From: DTU015 sp964406505
GTDB taxonomy: Bacteria > Bacillota > Sulfobacillia > Fermentithermobacillales > Fermentithermobacillaceae
DNA: 8,272 nucleotides
Direction of reading: 5' to 3'
Assembly (NCBI GenBank): GCA_964406505.1
Contig: CAYORX010000044.1
Coordinates: 1 to 8,272, forward strand
The translations under genes and the position numbers were made by a program. A model generated the notes under the pieces. That model had not been told where the DNA came from, searched no databases, and saw only the letters and a list, made by a program, of their open reading frames with translations. Position 1 is the first letter of the stretch, and each line of letters begins with the position of its first letter. Positions 1-6,963 of the stretch are shown here, in pieces.

Positions 1-12
1 GAAGGGATGTAA
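1..12 (+). CDS. Possible 3' end of an upstream gene (last codons only)
   Basis: Read in frame 1, the first twelve bases are GAA GGG ATG TAA, which could be the last three codons (Glu-Gly-Met) and stop of a gene starting outside the window. The stop would abut the TTG start of the amidohydrolase at 13 with no gap, an arrangement typical of translationally coupled operon genes. The GAAGGG at 1-6 would also act as the ribosome binding site for that TTG. Twelve bases cannot prove a gene, so this is inference from position alone. Confidence 0.3.
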   Translation, partial: EGM

Positions 13-1440
13 TTGTTCTATGATTCAATTTTTGCAGGCGGTTTAGTAGTTAATCCGACAGGAAATCCGACTAGGCTTGACATAGGTATAGTGGAAGGTC
101 GGATAGCAAATTTGGCACCGGAAATTGATTGTACTCGTGCCAAGGCAGTTTATGATGTTACGGGAAACATTGTTATTCCCGGTGTTATAGATCTTCACAT
201 ACATACGTCCAAAAGGCATGGTGGCTATAATGCTCATAGGATGATGGCTAAAGCGGGTGTTGTCACTGCTTTCGATCTGGGTGGACCTATAGATGAATTT
301 TACGAATTTTGTATTTCTGATGGTGCCGGGTTAAATATGGGTTATTTGGAGCAAGTGAGGCCTGGTTTAACCGTTAGAACTTCCGCACCGGATGCTTACG
401 AAATTACAGAACTTTTAGACAAGTCGCTAGAGAAAGGGGCTTTAGGTCTTAAAATACTTGGAGGTCATTACCCTATGACGCCGGAGTCAACCAGGCGTAT
501 CATTGAAATTGTTAATTCTCAAAGGGCATACGTTGCTTTTCATGCCGGAACTTCTAACCATGGTGATACTGTTGAAGGTTTATTAGAAGCGTTCGAATTG
601 TCTCGTGGGCTTCGTGTCCATATACCCCACATTAATAGTTATTGTTGTGGGCAGATTAAGCAACCACTTGAAGAAATACTTCAGGCTATAGATGCCTTGA
701 AAAAGAATAGAAATATTTTTAGCGAGTCTTATTTAGCAGCAATAGTTGGAACTAGCGCTAAATGTACCGATGGAGTTCCGGAAAGCATGTCAACTCAAGC
801 TTGCTTGGTCCAAAAGGGTTACGAGCCGACTCAGGCCGGTTTGGAACAAGCTATTTTAGATGGTTACGCGTTAATCCCAAAAAATATGGGTGGAGAGAAC
901 GTATGTGTAAGGGGAGAAGAAGGACTTTCTTGGTGGAAAGATGCTGATACCGTCACTAGCGTTAACATGCCTTTAAACCCGGGGGTATCCAGGTTGTTAA
1001 GTGCTATCGCCAAAGATGATAATGGTGAGTTTTTAGTAGATGCTCTTGCTACCGATGGAGGGGCGCATCCTCGAAATGTTGCCGTAGAAATGGGGATGAG
1101 TTTGGTTAAGATGGAGGTTTGGTCTTTGTCGGAGTTTGTTCGGAAAGTATCTTATATACCCTCAAGAGCACTTGGATTGACAAACAAAGGGATTTTATTT
1201 AACGGAGCGGATGCTGATATAACAGTTATAGATCCCAGTTTAGGTAAAGCAGTAATGAGTATGGGTTCTGGTCGTCTTATAATGGTAAATGGAACGGTGG
1301 TAGGAAAGGGAACAACAATTATTACTACAAAGATCGGTGAACAATATGTCAAAAAGATTGGGCTAAAACCGTATATAACAGATGTGTCAGAAAGTGCTAT
1401 TTACAAAGATGTACCTGGGGATATTCCCCGCCCATTTTAA
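13..1440 (+). CDS. Amidohydrolase-superfamily metal-dependent hydrolase (dihydroorotase/D-aminoacylase-like)
   Basis: This 475-residue cytoplasmic protein (no signal peptide or membrane segment seen) probably hydrolyses a C-N amide-type bond with a metal centre in a TIM barrel. An N-terminal beta region (about 1-55) carries the typical 'GGLVVNPTG' and 'VIPGVIDLHIHT' motifs. Candidate metal ligands are H62 and H64 (HxH), K147 in GLKIL (the position of a carboxylated lysine in dihydroorotase/hydantoinase types), H177 in FHAGT, H206 in HIPHIN, and catalytic D348 in ATDGGAHP. The C-terminal part (about 395-430, GADADITVIDP and MVNGTVV) rebuilds the small beta domain. The TTG start follows GAAGGG with about six bases between. 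It lies 75 bases upstream of ord in the same direction, so it is probably in or next to the ornithine operon. The substrate is unknown; it is not one of the classical ornithine-degradation enzymes. The fold is confident, the exact function is not. A distant resemblance to formylmethanofuran dehydrogenase subunit A-type amidohydrolases is possible. Confidence 0.85.
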   Translation: MFYDSIFAGGLVVNPTGNPTRLDIGIVEGRIANLAPEIDCTRAKAVYDVTGNIVIPGVIDLHIHTSKRHGGYNAHRMMAKAGVVTAFDLGGPIDEFYEFCISDGAGLNMGYLEQVRPGLTVRTSAPDAYEITELLDKSLEKGALGLKILGGHYPMTPESTRRIIEIVNSQRAYVAFHAGTSNHGDTVEGLLEAFELSRGLRVHIPHINSYCCGQIKQPLEEILQAIDALKKNRNIFSESYLAAIVGTSAKCTDGVPESMSTQACLVQKGYEPTQAGLEQAILDGYALIPKNMGGENVCVRGEEGLSWWKDADTVTSVNMPLNPGVSRLLSAIAKDDNGEFLVDALATDGGAHPRNVAVEMGMSLVKMEVWSLSEFVRKVSYIPSRALGLTNKGILFNGADADITVIDPSLGKAVMSMGSGRLIMVNGTVVGKGTTIITTKIGEQYVKKIGLKPYITDVSESAIYKDVPGDIPRPF

Positions 1441-1515
1441 ATGTGAATAGGTATGTGATTAAAAAACCCAAAAGCGAGTTAGGTATTGATATTTGGTTTG
1501 TTAAAGGGGGCAGAA
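1441..1515 (+). other. 75-base gap between the amidohydrolase gene and ord
   Basis: This AT-rich spacer has no stem-loop followed by a T run, so no intrinsic terminator is visible, and no clear -35/-10 pair could be picked out. It ends in the purine-rich ribosome binding site of ord. Read-through from the amidohydrolase gene is therefore possible, but a weak promoter cannot be excluded. Confidence 0.4.
1503..1510 (+). promoter_or_regulatory. Ribosome binding site deciding the ord start
   Basis: AAAGGGGG lies five bases ahead of the ATG at 1516. This supports that ATG over the in-frame TTG at 1486, which would place the ribosome binding site inside the coding region and has no comparable purine run before it. 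Confidence 0.7.
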
Positions 1516-2547
1516 ATGTTGGGTGTTCGAGGTAGAACGAAAGTCCTTTTATGGGGTCTTGGTGCTATGGGAAGCGGTATGGCTTCTATGCTTTTAGAAA
1601 ACCCGAATGTTGAAATTGTTGCGTCCGTGGAAACCGATAAATCTAAAGTAGGGAAAGATCTAGGTAAACTTTTAGGAAAACCATCTACGGGAATTATAGT
1701 TACCTCCGAACCTGAACAAGCCTTTGAATCAAAACCCGATATGGTGATTTTAAGCACAGCTTCTTTCGTCAAACAAGTATATCCCCAAATTAGAATTGCG
1801 CTCGAGCATGATGCCAATGTTATAACTATAGCTGAAGAAATGGCATATCCTTGGGCAGTTTGCCAAAGAAGTGCCGATGAAATTGATGCTTTGGCAAAGC
1901 AGCGATGTAAAACTGTGTTGGGCACAGGCATAAATCCTGGTTTCATACTGGATACTTTGATAATTAGTCTTACGGGCATATGTAAAAATGTACGGCATAT
2001 CCACGGTAAAAGGGTAAATGATCTAGCTCCTTTCGGCCGTACAGTGATGCAAACTCAAGGTGTAGGTACGACCCTTGAAGAGTTTGAAAATGGCTTGGCT
2101 TCAGGCGAAATTGTAGGCCATGTGGGATTTGAACAATCAATTATGTTAATTAGCAAAGCGTTAGGTTGGGAAATTGACGAAATTGTAGAAGAGAAACACC
2201 CTATCGTTACAAATGTGAAAAGGCAAACTGAACACATTACAGTTGTTCCAGGTAATGTTGCCGGTTGTCGGCATACCGCTAAGGGCTATTCTCAAGGTAA
2301 AGAAGTAATATTTCTTGAGCATCCGCAACAAGTTTGTCCCCAAGTAGAAGGTGGAAAGACAGGAGACTATATTAAAATTGATGCTGAACCGCCGATAAAT
2401 CTTGCTATCGAACCTGAGATACCGGGTGGAATAGGCACGATGTCCATTGCCGTAAACATGATTCCTCTCGTGATGAACGCGCCTTTCGGGCTAGTTACCA
2501 TGGTTGACTTACCAATTCCAAGGTTGTTCTTTCTTCCAAATATTTAA
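1516..2547 (+). CDS. ord: 2,4-diaminopentanoate dehydrogenase
   Basis: The enzyme oxidatively deaminates (2R,4S)-2,4-diaminopentanoate, the aminomutase product, to 2-amino-4-ketopentanoate, releasing ammonia and reducing NAD(P)+. From the preferred ATG the protein has 343 residues, in the usual range for Ord. The N-terminal Rossmann domain shows the dinucleotide motif GLGAMG at residues 14-19 and a second strand ending near E39 (VASVETD). A strand DMVILSTASF follows at 75-84, and the family-like GTGINPGF lies at about 136-143, at the junction with the catalytic domain, which is related in fold to dihydrodipicolinate and diaminopimelate dehydrogenases. The ORF stays open 30 bases further upstream to a TTG at 1486, but the good ribosome binding site favours 1516. 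It is followed by ortA, whose product uses its product, after 81 bases. Cofactor preference (NAD or NADP) cannot be decided from sequence. The assignment rests on these motifs plus the surrounding pathway genes. Confidence 0.93.
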   Translation: MLGVRGRTKVLLWGLGAMGSGMASMLLENPNVEIVASVETDKSKVGKDLGKLLGKPSTGIIVTSEPEQAFESKPDMVILSTASFVKQVYPQIRIALEHDANVITIAEEMAYPWAVCQRSADEIDALAKQRCKTVLGTGINPGFILDTLIISLTGICKNVRHIHGKRVNDLAPFGRTVMQTQGVGTTLEEFENGLASGEIVGHVGFEQSIMLISKALGWEIDEIVEEKHPIVTNVKRQTEHITVVPGNVAGCRHTAKGYSQGKEVIFLEHPQQVCPQVEGGKTGDYIKIDAEPPINLAIEPEIPGGIGTMSIAVNMIPLVMNAPFGLVTMVDLPIPRLFFLPNI

Positions 2548-2628
2548 CGTGTACAGGAAAAATTATTCAGAAGGCTAAGGTTTTAAACATATGCAGATTT
2601 TAAGCATTAATATATTGAGGTGGTCACT
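2548..2628 (+). other. 81-base gap between ord and ortA
   Basis: The spacer is AT-rich and ends in GAGGTGG (2617-2623), a strong ribosome binding site. A short imperfect ATGC/GCAT inverted repeat (about 2591-2609) is too weak to call a terminator and lacks a T run. No convincing promoter hexamers are seen. The spacer is long compared with the near-zero gaps downstream, so an internal promoter or mRNA processing site is possible but unproven. Confidence 0.35.
2617..2623 (+). promoter_or_regulatory. Ribosome binding site deciding the ortA start
   Basis: GAGGTGG is an almost perfect complement to the 16S rRNA tail and is five bases before TTG at 2629. The alternative in-frame GTG at 2620 lies inside this motif and so is unlikely to be the start. 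Confidence 0.75.
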
Positions 2629-2934
2629 TTGTCCGACGTATGCAAGAAAGGTCAGTGGGTTGAAGTCCATTCTGTAATATTAAAATCTCAAGAACGGTCA
2701 ACTGATATTCCTGATGATACCAGGAAAGTTGCATTTGAAAGTTGGGTTAAAGGTTGGGCCTTAAGTTCGGGAACTATCGGAAAACAGATTCAGATCAAAA
2801 CCCCCGCACAACGCACCGTTGAAGGCACACTTACAAGAATCAATCCCGGTTACAATCATTCGTTTGGGCCAGGGATTCCTGAACTTTCACACATCGGTCA
2901 GGAGCTAAAAGCTATGTTAAAGGAGGGAAACTGA
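2629..2934 (+). CDS. ortA: 2-amino-4-ketopentanoate thiolase, alpha (small) subunit
   Basis: OrtA is the small subunit of the PLP-dependent thiolase that, with OrtB, cleaves 2-amino-4-ketopentanoate with CoA into acetyl-CoA and alanine. From the preferred TTG the protein is 101 residues, the expected size. Family-like features are the opening KKGQWVEVHSVIL, the segment DDTRKVAFESWVKGWAL, a small beta-rich middle (IQIKTPAQRTVEGTLTRINPGY) and the end FGPGIPELSHIGQELKAML. It has no PLP lysine motif of its own; the cofactor is carried by OrtB. The stop is one base before the GTG of ortB, and the ortB ribosome binding site lies in the last codons of ortA, which would couple synthesis of the two subunits. 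An alternative GTG start at 2620 would add three residues. Confidence 0.93.
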   Translation: MSDVCKKGQWVEVHSVILKSQERSTDIPDDTRKVAFESWVKGWALSSGTIGKQIQIKTPAQRTVEGTLTRINPGYNHSFGPGIPELSHIGQELKAMLKEGN

Positions 2935-2935
2935 C

Positions 2936-4354
2936 GTGTCTCAACATCTGTCATATGAAGCAGTAATGGCTCGCAGGGGCGAGATTATGAAAAAGGCATT
3001 AGGTATTGAGTACGAAGAATTCATTCATTCAAAAATCTCATTTGATTACGAAGGCATGATGGATAAGGCCGGTTATTCATTGGAAAAAGTAAAACTAATA
3101 CAAAAGGAAACAGGAGTTGGTGACACCCCTCTTTTAGAACTTAGAAACATAACGCGCTTAGTAAGACAAACATCAGAAAAAGGCTATGGAGCAAAAATTT
3201 TAATAAAAGATGAGGCATCCAATCCATCGGGAAGTTTTAAAGATAGAAGGGCTAGCGTTTCCGTTTATCATGCTAAAAAGTTAGGCTACCCAGGTGTGTT
3301 AGCAGCAACAAGTGGTAATTATGGTGCAGCAGTGGCCTCACAGGCGAATATGGCAGGGCTTGGATGTATTATAGTTCAAGAAGTTTTTGATTCCCGTCAT
3401 CTCGGGCAGCCTGAGATAATAGAAAAGTCACGAAAATGCGAAGCATACGGGGCAGAAGTTGTACAACTTACTGTCGGTCCTGAACTTTTTTACGTTGCGC
3501 TCATGATGTTAGAGCAAACTGGATATTTCAATGCATCATTATATAGCCCGTTTGGCATTTCAGGAGTGGAAACCCTAGGGTATGAACTCATCCAACAAAC
3601 ACGTAAGACCTACGGTAAAGATCCTGCCTATATAGTCGCAACACATGCGGGCGGAGGCAATGTAACGGGAACTGCTAGAGGAGTTTATAAGGCCGGTGCC
3701 GTTAATTCTCAGATAATTGGTGCTAGCGTAGATCTTTCCGGTCTGCATATGGCTTCGGATAACGATTTCAACAAAAAATCGTTTACTACAGGGCATACGG
3801 GGTTTGGAGTGCCTTTTGCTACATGGCCTGATAGGGCCGATGTGCCGAAGAATGCTGCGCGCCCTTTACGATATTTGGATAGATATGTAACTGTTACACA
3901 AGGTGAAGTGTTCTATATTACAGAAGCACTTGCACAAATAGAAGGTTTAGAGCGGGGTCCGGCAGGAAACACATCTTTAGCGGCTGCAATACCTTTAGCA
4001 AGGCAATTGCCTGAAGATGAAATCATAGTAGTGCAGGAAACTGAATATACGGGGGCAGGTAAACATCCGCAAGCCCAATTAGATTTTGCAAAAAGGAACG
4101 GAGTGAAGGTTATACGCGGCGAACCAAAGCAAAACGTTCCGGGTAAAGTCATAGCGATCCCCGAAAAATTTTCTCAACTCCAGGTCACAGAGATGGATCT
4201 AGACAGGATGAGAAGATCTTATATTAGGAACGCGGTGAAAAGAAATGAAGTTACGCAAATTACCCAAGATGAGTTGAAATTTTTGGTAAAGGACACCAAT
4301 TCTACTGCGGAGTTTGTGATGTCGGTTCTTAATGATTTGGGGGTGAAGTTTTAA
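2936..4354 (+). CDS. ortB: 2-amino-4-ketopentanoate thiolase, beta (PLP) subunit
   Basis: This is the large subunit of the OrtAB thiolase, which forms alanine and acetyl-CoA from 2-amino-4-ketopentanoate and CoA, the last step of the oxidative branch. The 472-residue protein has a fold-type II PLP architecture like threonine synthase. The likely Schiff-base lysine is K102 in NPSGSFKDRRAS. A cofactor-contacting SGNYG loop lies at about 126-130, and a glycine-rich phosphate-binding loop AGGGN at about 238-242. The helical N-terminus (about 1-60) and the C-terminal tail (from about 385) are extensions beyond the catalytic core. The GTG start at 2936 is eight bases after AGGAGGG at 2921-2927. The stop TAA shares its last base with the ATG of oraS (TAATG). 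Homology to threonine synthase alone would be ambiguous; position directly after ortA and before oraSE makes OrtB the firm choice. Confidence 0.95.
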   Translation: MSQHLSYEAVMARRGEIMKKALGIEYEEFIHSKISFDYEGMMDKAGYSLEKVKLIQKETGVGDTPLLELRNITRLVRQTSEKGYGAKILIKDEASNPSGSFKDRRASVSVYHAKKLGYPGVLAATSGNYGAAVASQANMAGLGCIIVQEVFDSRHLGQPEIIEKSRKCEAYGAEVVQLTVGPELFYVALMMLEQTGYFNASLYSPFGISGVETLGYELIQQTRKTYGKDPAYIVATHAGGGNVTGTARGVYKAGAVNSQIIGASVDLSGLHMASDNDFNKKSFTTGHTGFGVPFATWPDRADVPKNAARPLRYLDRYVTVTQGEVFYITEALAQIEGLERGPAGNTSLAAAIPLARQLPEDEIIVVQETEYTGAGKHPQAQLDFAKRNGVKVIRGEPKQNVPGKVIAIPEKFSQLQVTEMDLDRMRRSYIRNAVKRNEVTQITQDELKFLVKDTNSTAEFVMSVLNDLGVKF

Positions 4355-4722
4355 TGGAGAGAAAATGTGATTTTAATCAAAGACGCCAACATCTATCAAA
4401 TCTTACTGATGAAGAGCTTAAGGCTAGGTTCTGGGAACTTGCCCGCGATATAGTAAAACCTTTATATGAACTTGCATATACACATACCTCACCCTCTATT
4501 GAAAGATCGGTGCTTTTGCGGATGGGTTTTTCTAGTTTAGAAGCGCAATCCATTGTATCATCTGCAGAAAAAAGGGATCTGCTTTGTAAAGGTGTTGGTA
4601 ACGTGGTGCTCACCTATGCTAAATCTAATGGTATCGATTATTTAGAGGCAGGTAAGCAGCTTGCGTCGGATAAAGGGTGGGATCAAGTGAGCGGTATACT
4701 GAGGGGTGAAGATACAATATGA
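4354..4722 (+). CDS. oraS: D-ornithine 4,5-aminomutase, small (S) subunit
   Basis: OraS is the small subunit of D-ornithine 4,5-aminomutase, which moves the terminal amino group of D-ornithine to C4 to give (2R,4S)-2,4-diaminopentanoate using adenosylcobalamin and PLP bound mainly by OraE. The 122-residue protein matches the roughly 120-residue family size and is predicted mostly helical. The segment from about 42 to 64 (YTHTSPSIERSVLLRMGFSS) is the most recognisable part. It has no cofactor-binding motif of its own. The ATG at 4354 overlaps the ortB stop by one base and has GGGGGTGA at 4339-4346, seven bases upstream. The stop overlaps the oraE start by four bases (ATGA), so the two subunits are very likely translated in a coupled way. 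Confidence 0.95.
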   Translation: MERKCDFNQRRQHLSNLTDEELKARFWELARDIVKPLYELAYTHTSPSIERSVLLRMGFSSLEAQSIVSSAEKRDLLCKGVGNVVLTYAKSNGIDYLEAGKQLASDKGWDQVSGILRGEDTI

Positions 4723-6956
4723 AATCCGAGACTGTAGATAACAAGAAGTATGTGTTGAGCCCAAATAAGAAACTTGACATACATAAGATCCTTGAAGGGC
4801 TTGAGGATTACAGCCCAAGGCGATACGGATGGACATGGCGCAAACGCGTGCGAGATCAAAATGTCGGCCCGTTTAAATATCGCGAAACCTCTGCACTGCT
4901 TGAAAGATCTACACCTTTGCCAGCCGCCACGTATTTTGACAATATTGACCCTCAGCCCGATTGTGTAATCACAACAGAAATTGCTTCAGGTCGATTTGAA
5001 GATGATGTGCGGCGAATGCGTATGGCTGCATGGCACGGGGCAGATCACATGATGGTGATACGTACTACAGGGCAAAGTCACATTGATGGGTTGTTGGAAG
5101 GAACTCCCGAGGGTGTTGGCGGTATTCCCATTACTAGAAAGCAAGTACGTGCTACGCGAAAAGCCCTTGATTTAATAGAAGATGAAGTTGGGCGACCCAT
5201 TAATTTTCATTCATATGTATCGGGAGTGGCAGGACCTGAGATCGCAGTGATGTTTGCAGAAGAAGGGGTAAATGGAGCTCACCAGGATCCTCAATATAAC
5301 GTGCTTTACAGAAATGTCAATATGGAAAGATCTTACGTAGATGCAGCAGTAGCTAAAAAAATTATGAACACATTCGGTATTTTGCAAATAGATGGTGCCC
5401 ATAACGCAAATGCAACTGCAAAAGAAGCGTGGAAGGTTATGCCCGAACTTTTGGTGCAGCATGCGATAAACTCGATGTTTTCCGAGATGGCAGGAATGAG
5501 CAAAGAGAATATTGCGCTTTCGTCGGTTCCGCCCACTGCACCCCCTGCACCTGCCCTTATCTATGATTTATCGTATGCTGTATGTCTTAGATGGTTGTTT
5601 GAGGATTATAAGATAAGAGCCCAGCAAAACACAAGATATATAGAATCCGATTCTAGGGAAGCCACCGTAACTCACGTGCTTAACTTGTTAGTGTCTAGGT
5701 TAACCTCAGCTCATGTGCAAAGCACTATTACTCCTGATGAAGGCCGAAATGTGCCTTGGCATCACAATAGCGTAGCGGCGGTTGAAACCGCTAAACAAGC
5801 TCTTTTGGGTATGGATGGTTTGCGGGACATGGTTGAGATCAAGAAAGAGGGCTTACTTCCTAAAAAAGTAAGGGAGCTTACCGAACGAGCAGTGCTTTTT
5901 CTTGAAGAAATTAAAAAAGAAGGATATTTTAATGCTGTTGGTAAGGGGTTTTTCGTAGATTCAGGGCAGTATCCAGAAAGACACGGTGATGGTATTGCAC
6001 GCGATCCCAACGGTGGAATTGCGGTTGGCAGTATAGTGAAAAGAGACGAAGATTATATGGCGCCCGTATGCGCTCACTTTGGGTATAATAATTTACCCGG
6101 TAGCATATCTAAGGCTTGTGAACTGATAGACGGTTGTACCTTTTGCCGCCGAGATAAAATTGCGTATATCGACGAACTAGATCCGGAGGACAATGTTAAT
6201 AGCAGACTTGCAGATGTTAAACATAAGATAGGTTCAGAGTCGATTCGGCCGGAAGTTGAGTGGGCGGGTGATGGTTTTATTACAATGACCATGTTTATAC
6301 CTGAATCGGAACAGATAGCTGAGTATGCGTCTGTGGAAATTGCAAATAAAATGGGGCTGAAAGAGATTGAGGTAATTCACAAACGTGCTATTCATCCTTC
6401 CGAAGGCACGTTGATAGAGTTAAAAGGTATCGTGCCGTTTTCAATAGATAGATCCACACTGAAAATTCCCGAAAAACCCAAAGTGCTTTCGGGGGACCAG
6501 GTCAGACAGGAATTGTCGCAAAATCCCATGAAAGTTGTTTGTGGTACGGTAGGCGAAGATGAGCATTCTGTTGGCATGAGAGAGATTATTGATATCAAGC
6601 ATGGAGGTATTGAAGGCTTTGGCGTTAAGGCAGTGTATCTGGGTACCTCAGTCCCTGTAGAAAAAATGGTTGATGCTGCCATAGAAGAAGACGCAGATGC
6701 TATTTTGATATCAACGATTATCAGTCATGCAGATATACATAGAAAAAACATGGAAAGACTTGCTCAGTTGTGTGTAGAAAAAGGTGTAAGGGAAAGGTTC
6801 ATATTGGTAGGCGGTGGTACTCAAGTTACTGATGATATGGCTATAGAATCGGGACTAGATGCAGGTTTTGGAAGGGGCACTACGGGACTTCATGTAGCAT
6901 CGTTTTTGGTGGAAAAGCGTAAATCTCTTTGGGCAGATGACAAGGGAAGAAAGTGA
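4719..6956 (+). CDS. oraE: D-ornithine 4,5-aminomutase, large (E) subunit
   Basis: OraE is the catalytic subunit of the adenosylcobalamin- and PLP-dependent D-ornithine aminomutase. The 745-residue protein has an N-terminal region and TIM-barrel part (about 80-430, with GQSHIDGLLEGTPEG and HSYVSGVAGPEI), a linker, and a C-terminal Rossmann-type B12 domain from about 600. The cobalamin signature DxHxxG is seen as DEHSVG, with H616 the expected lower axial ligand. K627 lies eleven residues on, matching the spacing recalled for the Clostridium sticklandii enzyme, where H618 binds cobalt and K629 holds PLP. LVGGG at about 696-700 is typical of the end of such a B12 domain. E87, Y166, Y193, H228 and R300 may correspond to substrate-contact residues of the characterised enzyme, but I aligned these only by eye. 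A CxxC pair lies at 473-476. The ATG is nine bases after AGGGGTGA (4702-4709) and overlaps oraS. Everything needed for activity appears intact. Confidence 0.97.
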   Translation: MKSETVDNKKYVLSPNKKLDIHKILEGLEDYSPRRYGWTWRKRVRDQNVGPFKYRETSALLERSTPLPAATYFDNIDPQPDCVITTEIASGRFEDDVRRMRMAAWHGADHMMVIRTTGQSHIDGLLEGTPEGVGGIPITRKQVRATRKALDLIEDEVGRPINFHSYVSGVAGPEIAVMFAEEGVNGAHQDPQYNVLYRNVNMERSYVDAAVAKKIMNTFGILQIDGAHNANATAKEAWKVMPELLVQHAINSMFSEMAGMSKENIALSSVPPTAPPAPALIYDLSYAVCLRWLFEDYKIRAQQNTRYIESDSREATVTHVLNLLVSRLTSAHVQSTITPDEGRNVPWHHNSVAAVETAKQALLGMDGLRDMVEIKKEGLLPKKVRELTERAVLFLEEIKKEGYFNAVGKGFFVDSGQYPERHGDGIARDPNGGIAVGSIVKRDEDYMAPVCAHFGYNNLPGSISKACELIDGCTFCRRDKIAYIDELDPEDNVNSRLADVKHKIGSESIRPEVEWAGDGFITMTMFIPESEQIAEYASVEIANKMGLKEIEVIHKRAIHPSEGTLIELKGIVPFSIDRSTLKIPEKPKVLSGDQVRQELSQNPMKVVCGTVGEDEHSVGMREIIDIKHGGIEGFGVKAVYLGTSVPVEKMVDAAIEEDADAILISTIISHADIHRKNMERLAQLCVEKGVRERFILVGGGTQVTDDMAIESGLDAGFGRGTTGLHVASFLVEKRKSLWADDKGRK

Positions 6957-6963
6957 GACCCAA

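Noticed and set aside
762..947. 61-codon plus-strand frame inside the amidohydrolase gene
   Set aside because: It lies in another frame of a clearly conserved gene and its protein looks random.
1479..1979. 166-codon open frame on the minus strand opposite ord
   Set aside because: It lies fully antisense to a well-supported gene, has no recognisable protein family and no credible ribosome binding site context; it is a shadow of ord codon usage.
2588..2612. Weak inverted repeat (ATGC...GCAT) in the ord-ortA spacer as a terminator or operator
   Set aside because: The arms are only about four paired bases, AT-rich, with no following T run; this is expected by chance in such sequence.
2936..4354. 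Threonine synthase or cysteine synthase annotation for the PLP enzyme
   Set aside because: The fold-type II motifs are shared, but adjacency to the OrtA-like small subunit and to oraSE, plus the N- and C-terminal extensions, fit OrtB.
6937..6963. Earlier in-frame ATG for the GlmL-like protein
   Set aside because: The MKIDVLVAEIGSTTT start from 6964 matches the expected N-terminus of the family and places the phosphate-1 motif near residue 10; the extra nine polar residues look like read-through of oraE sequence.
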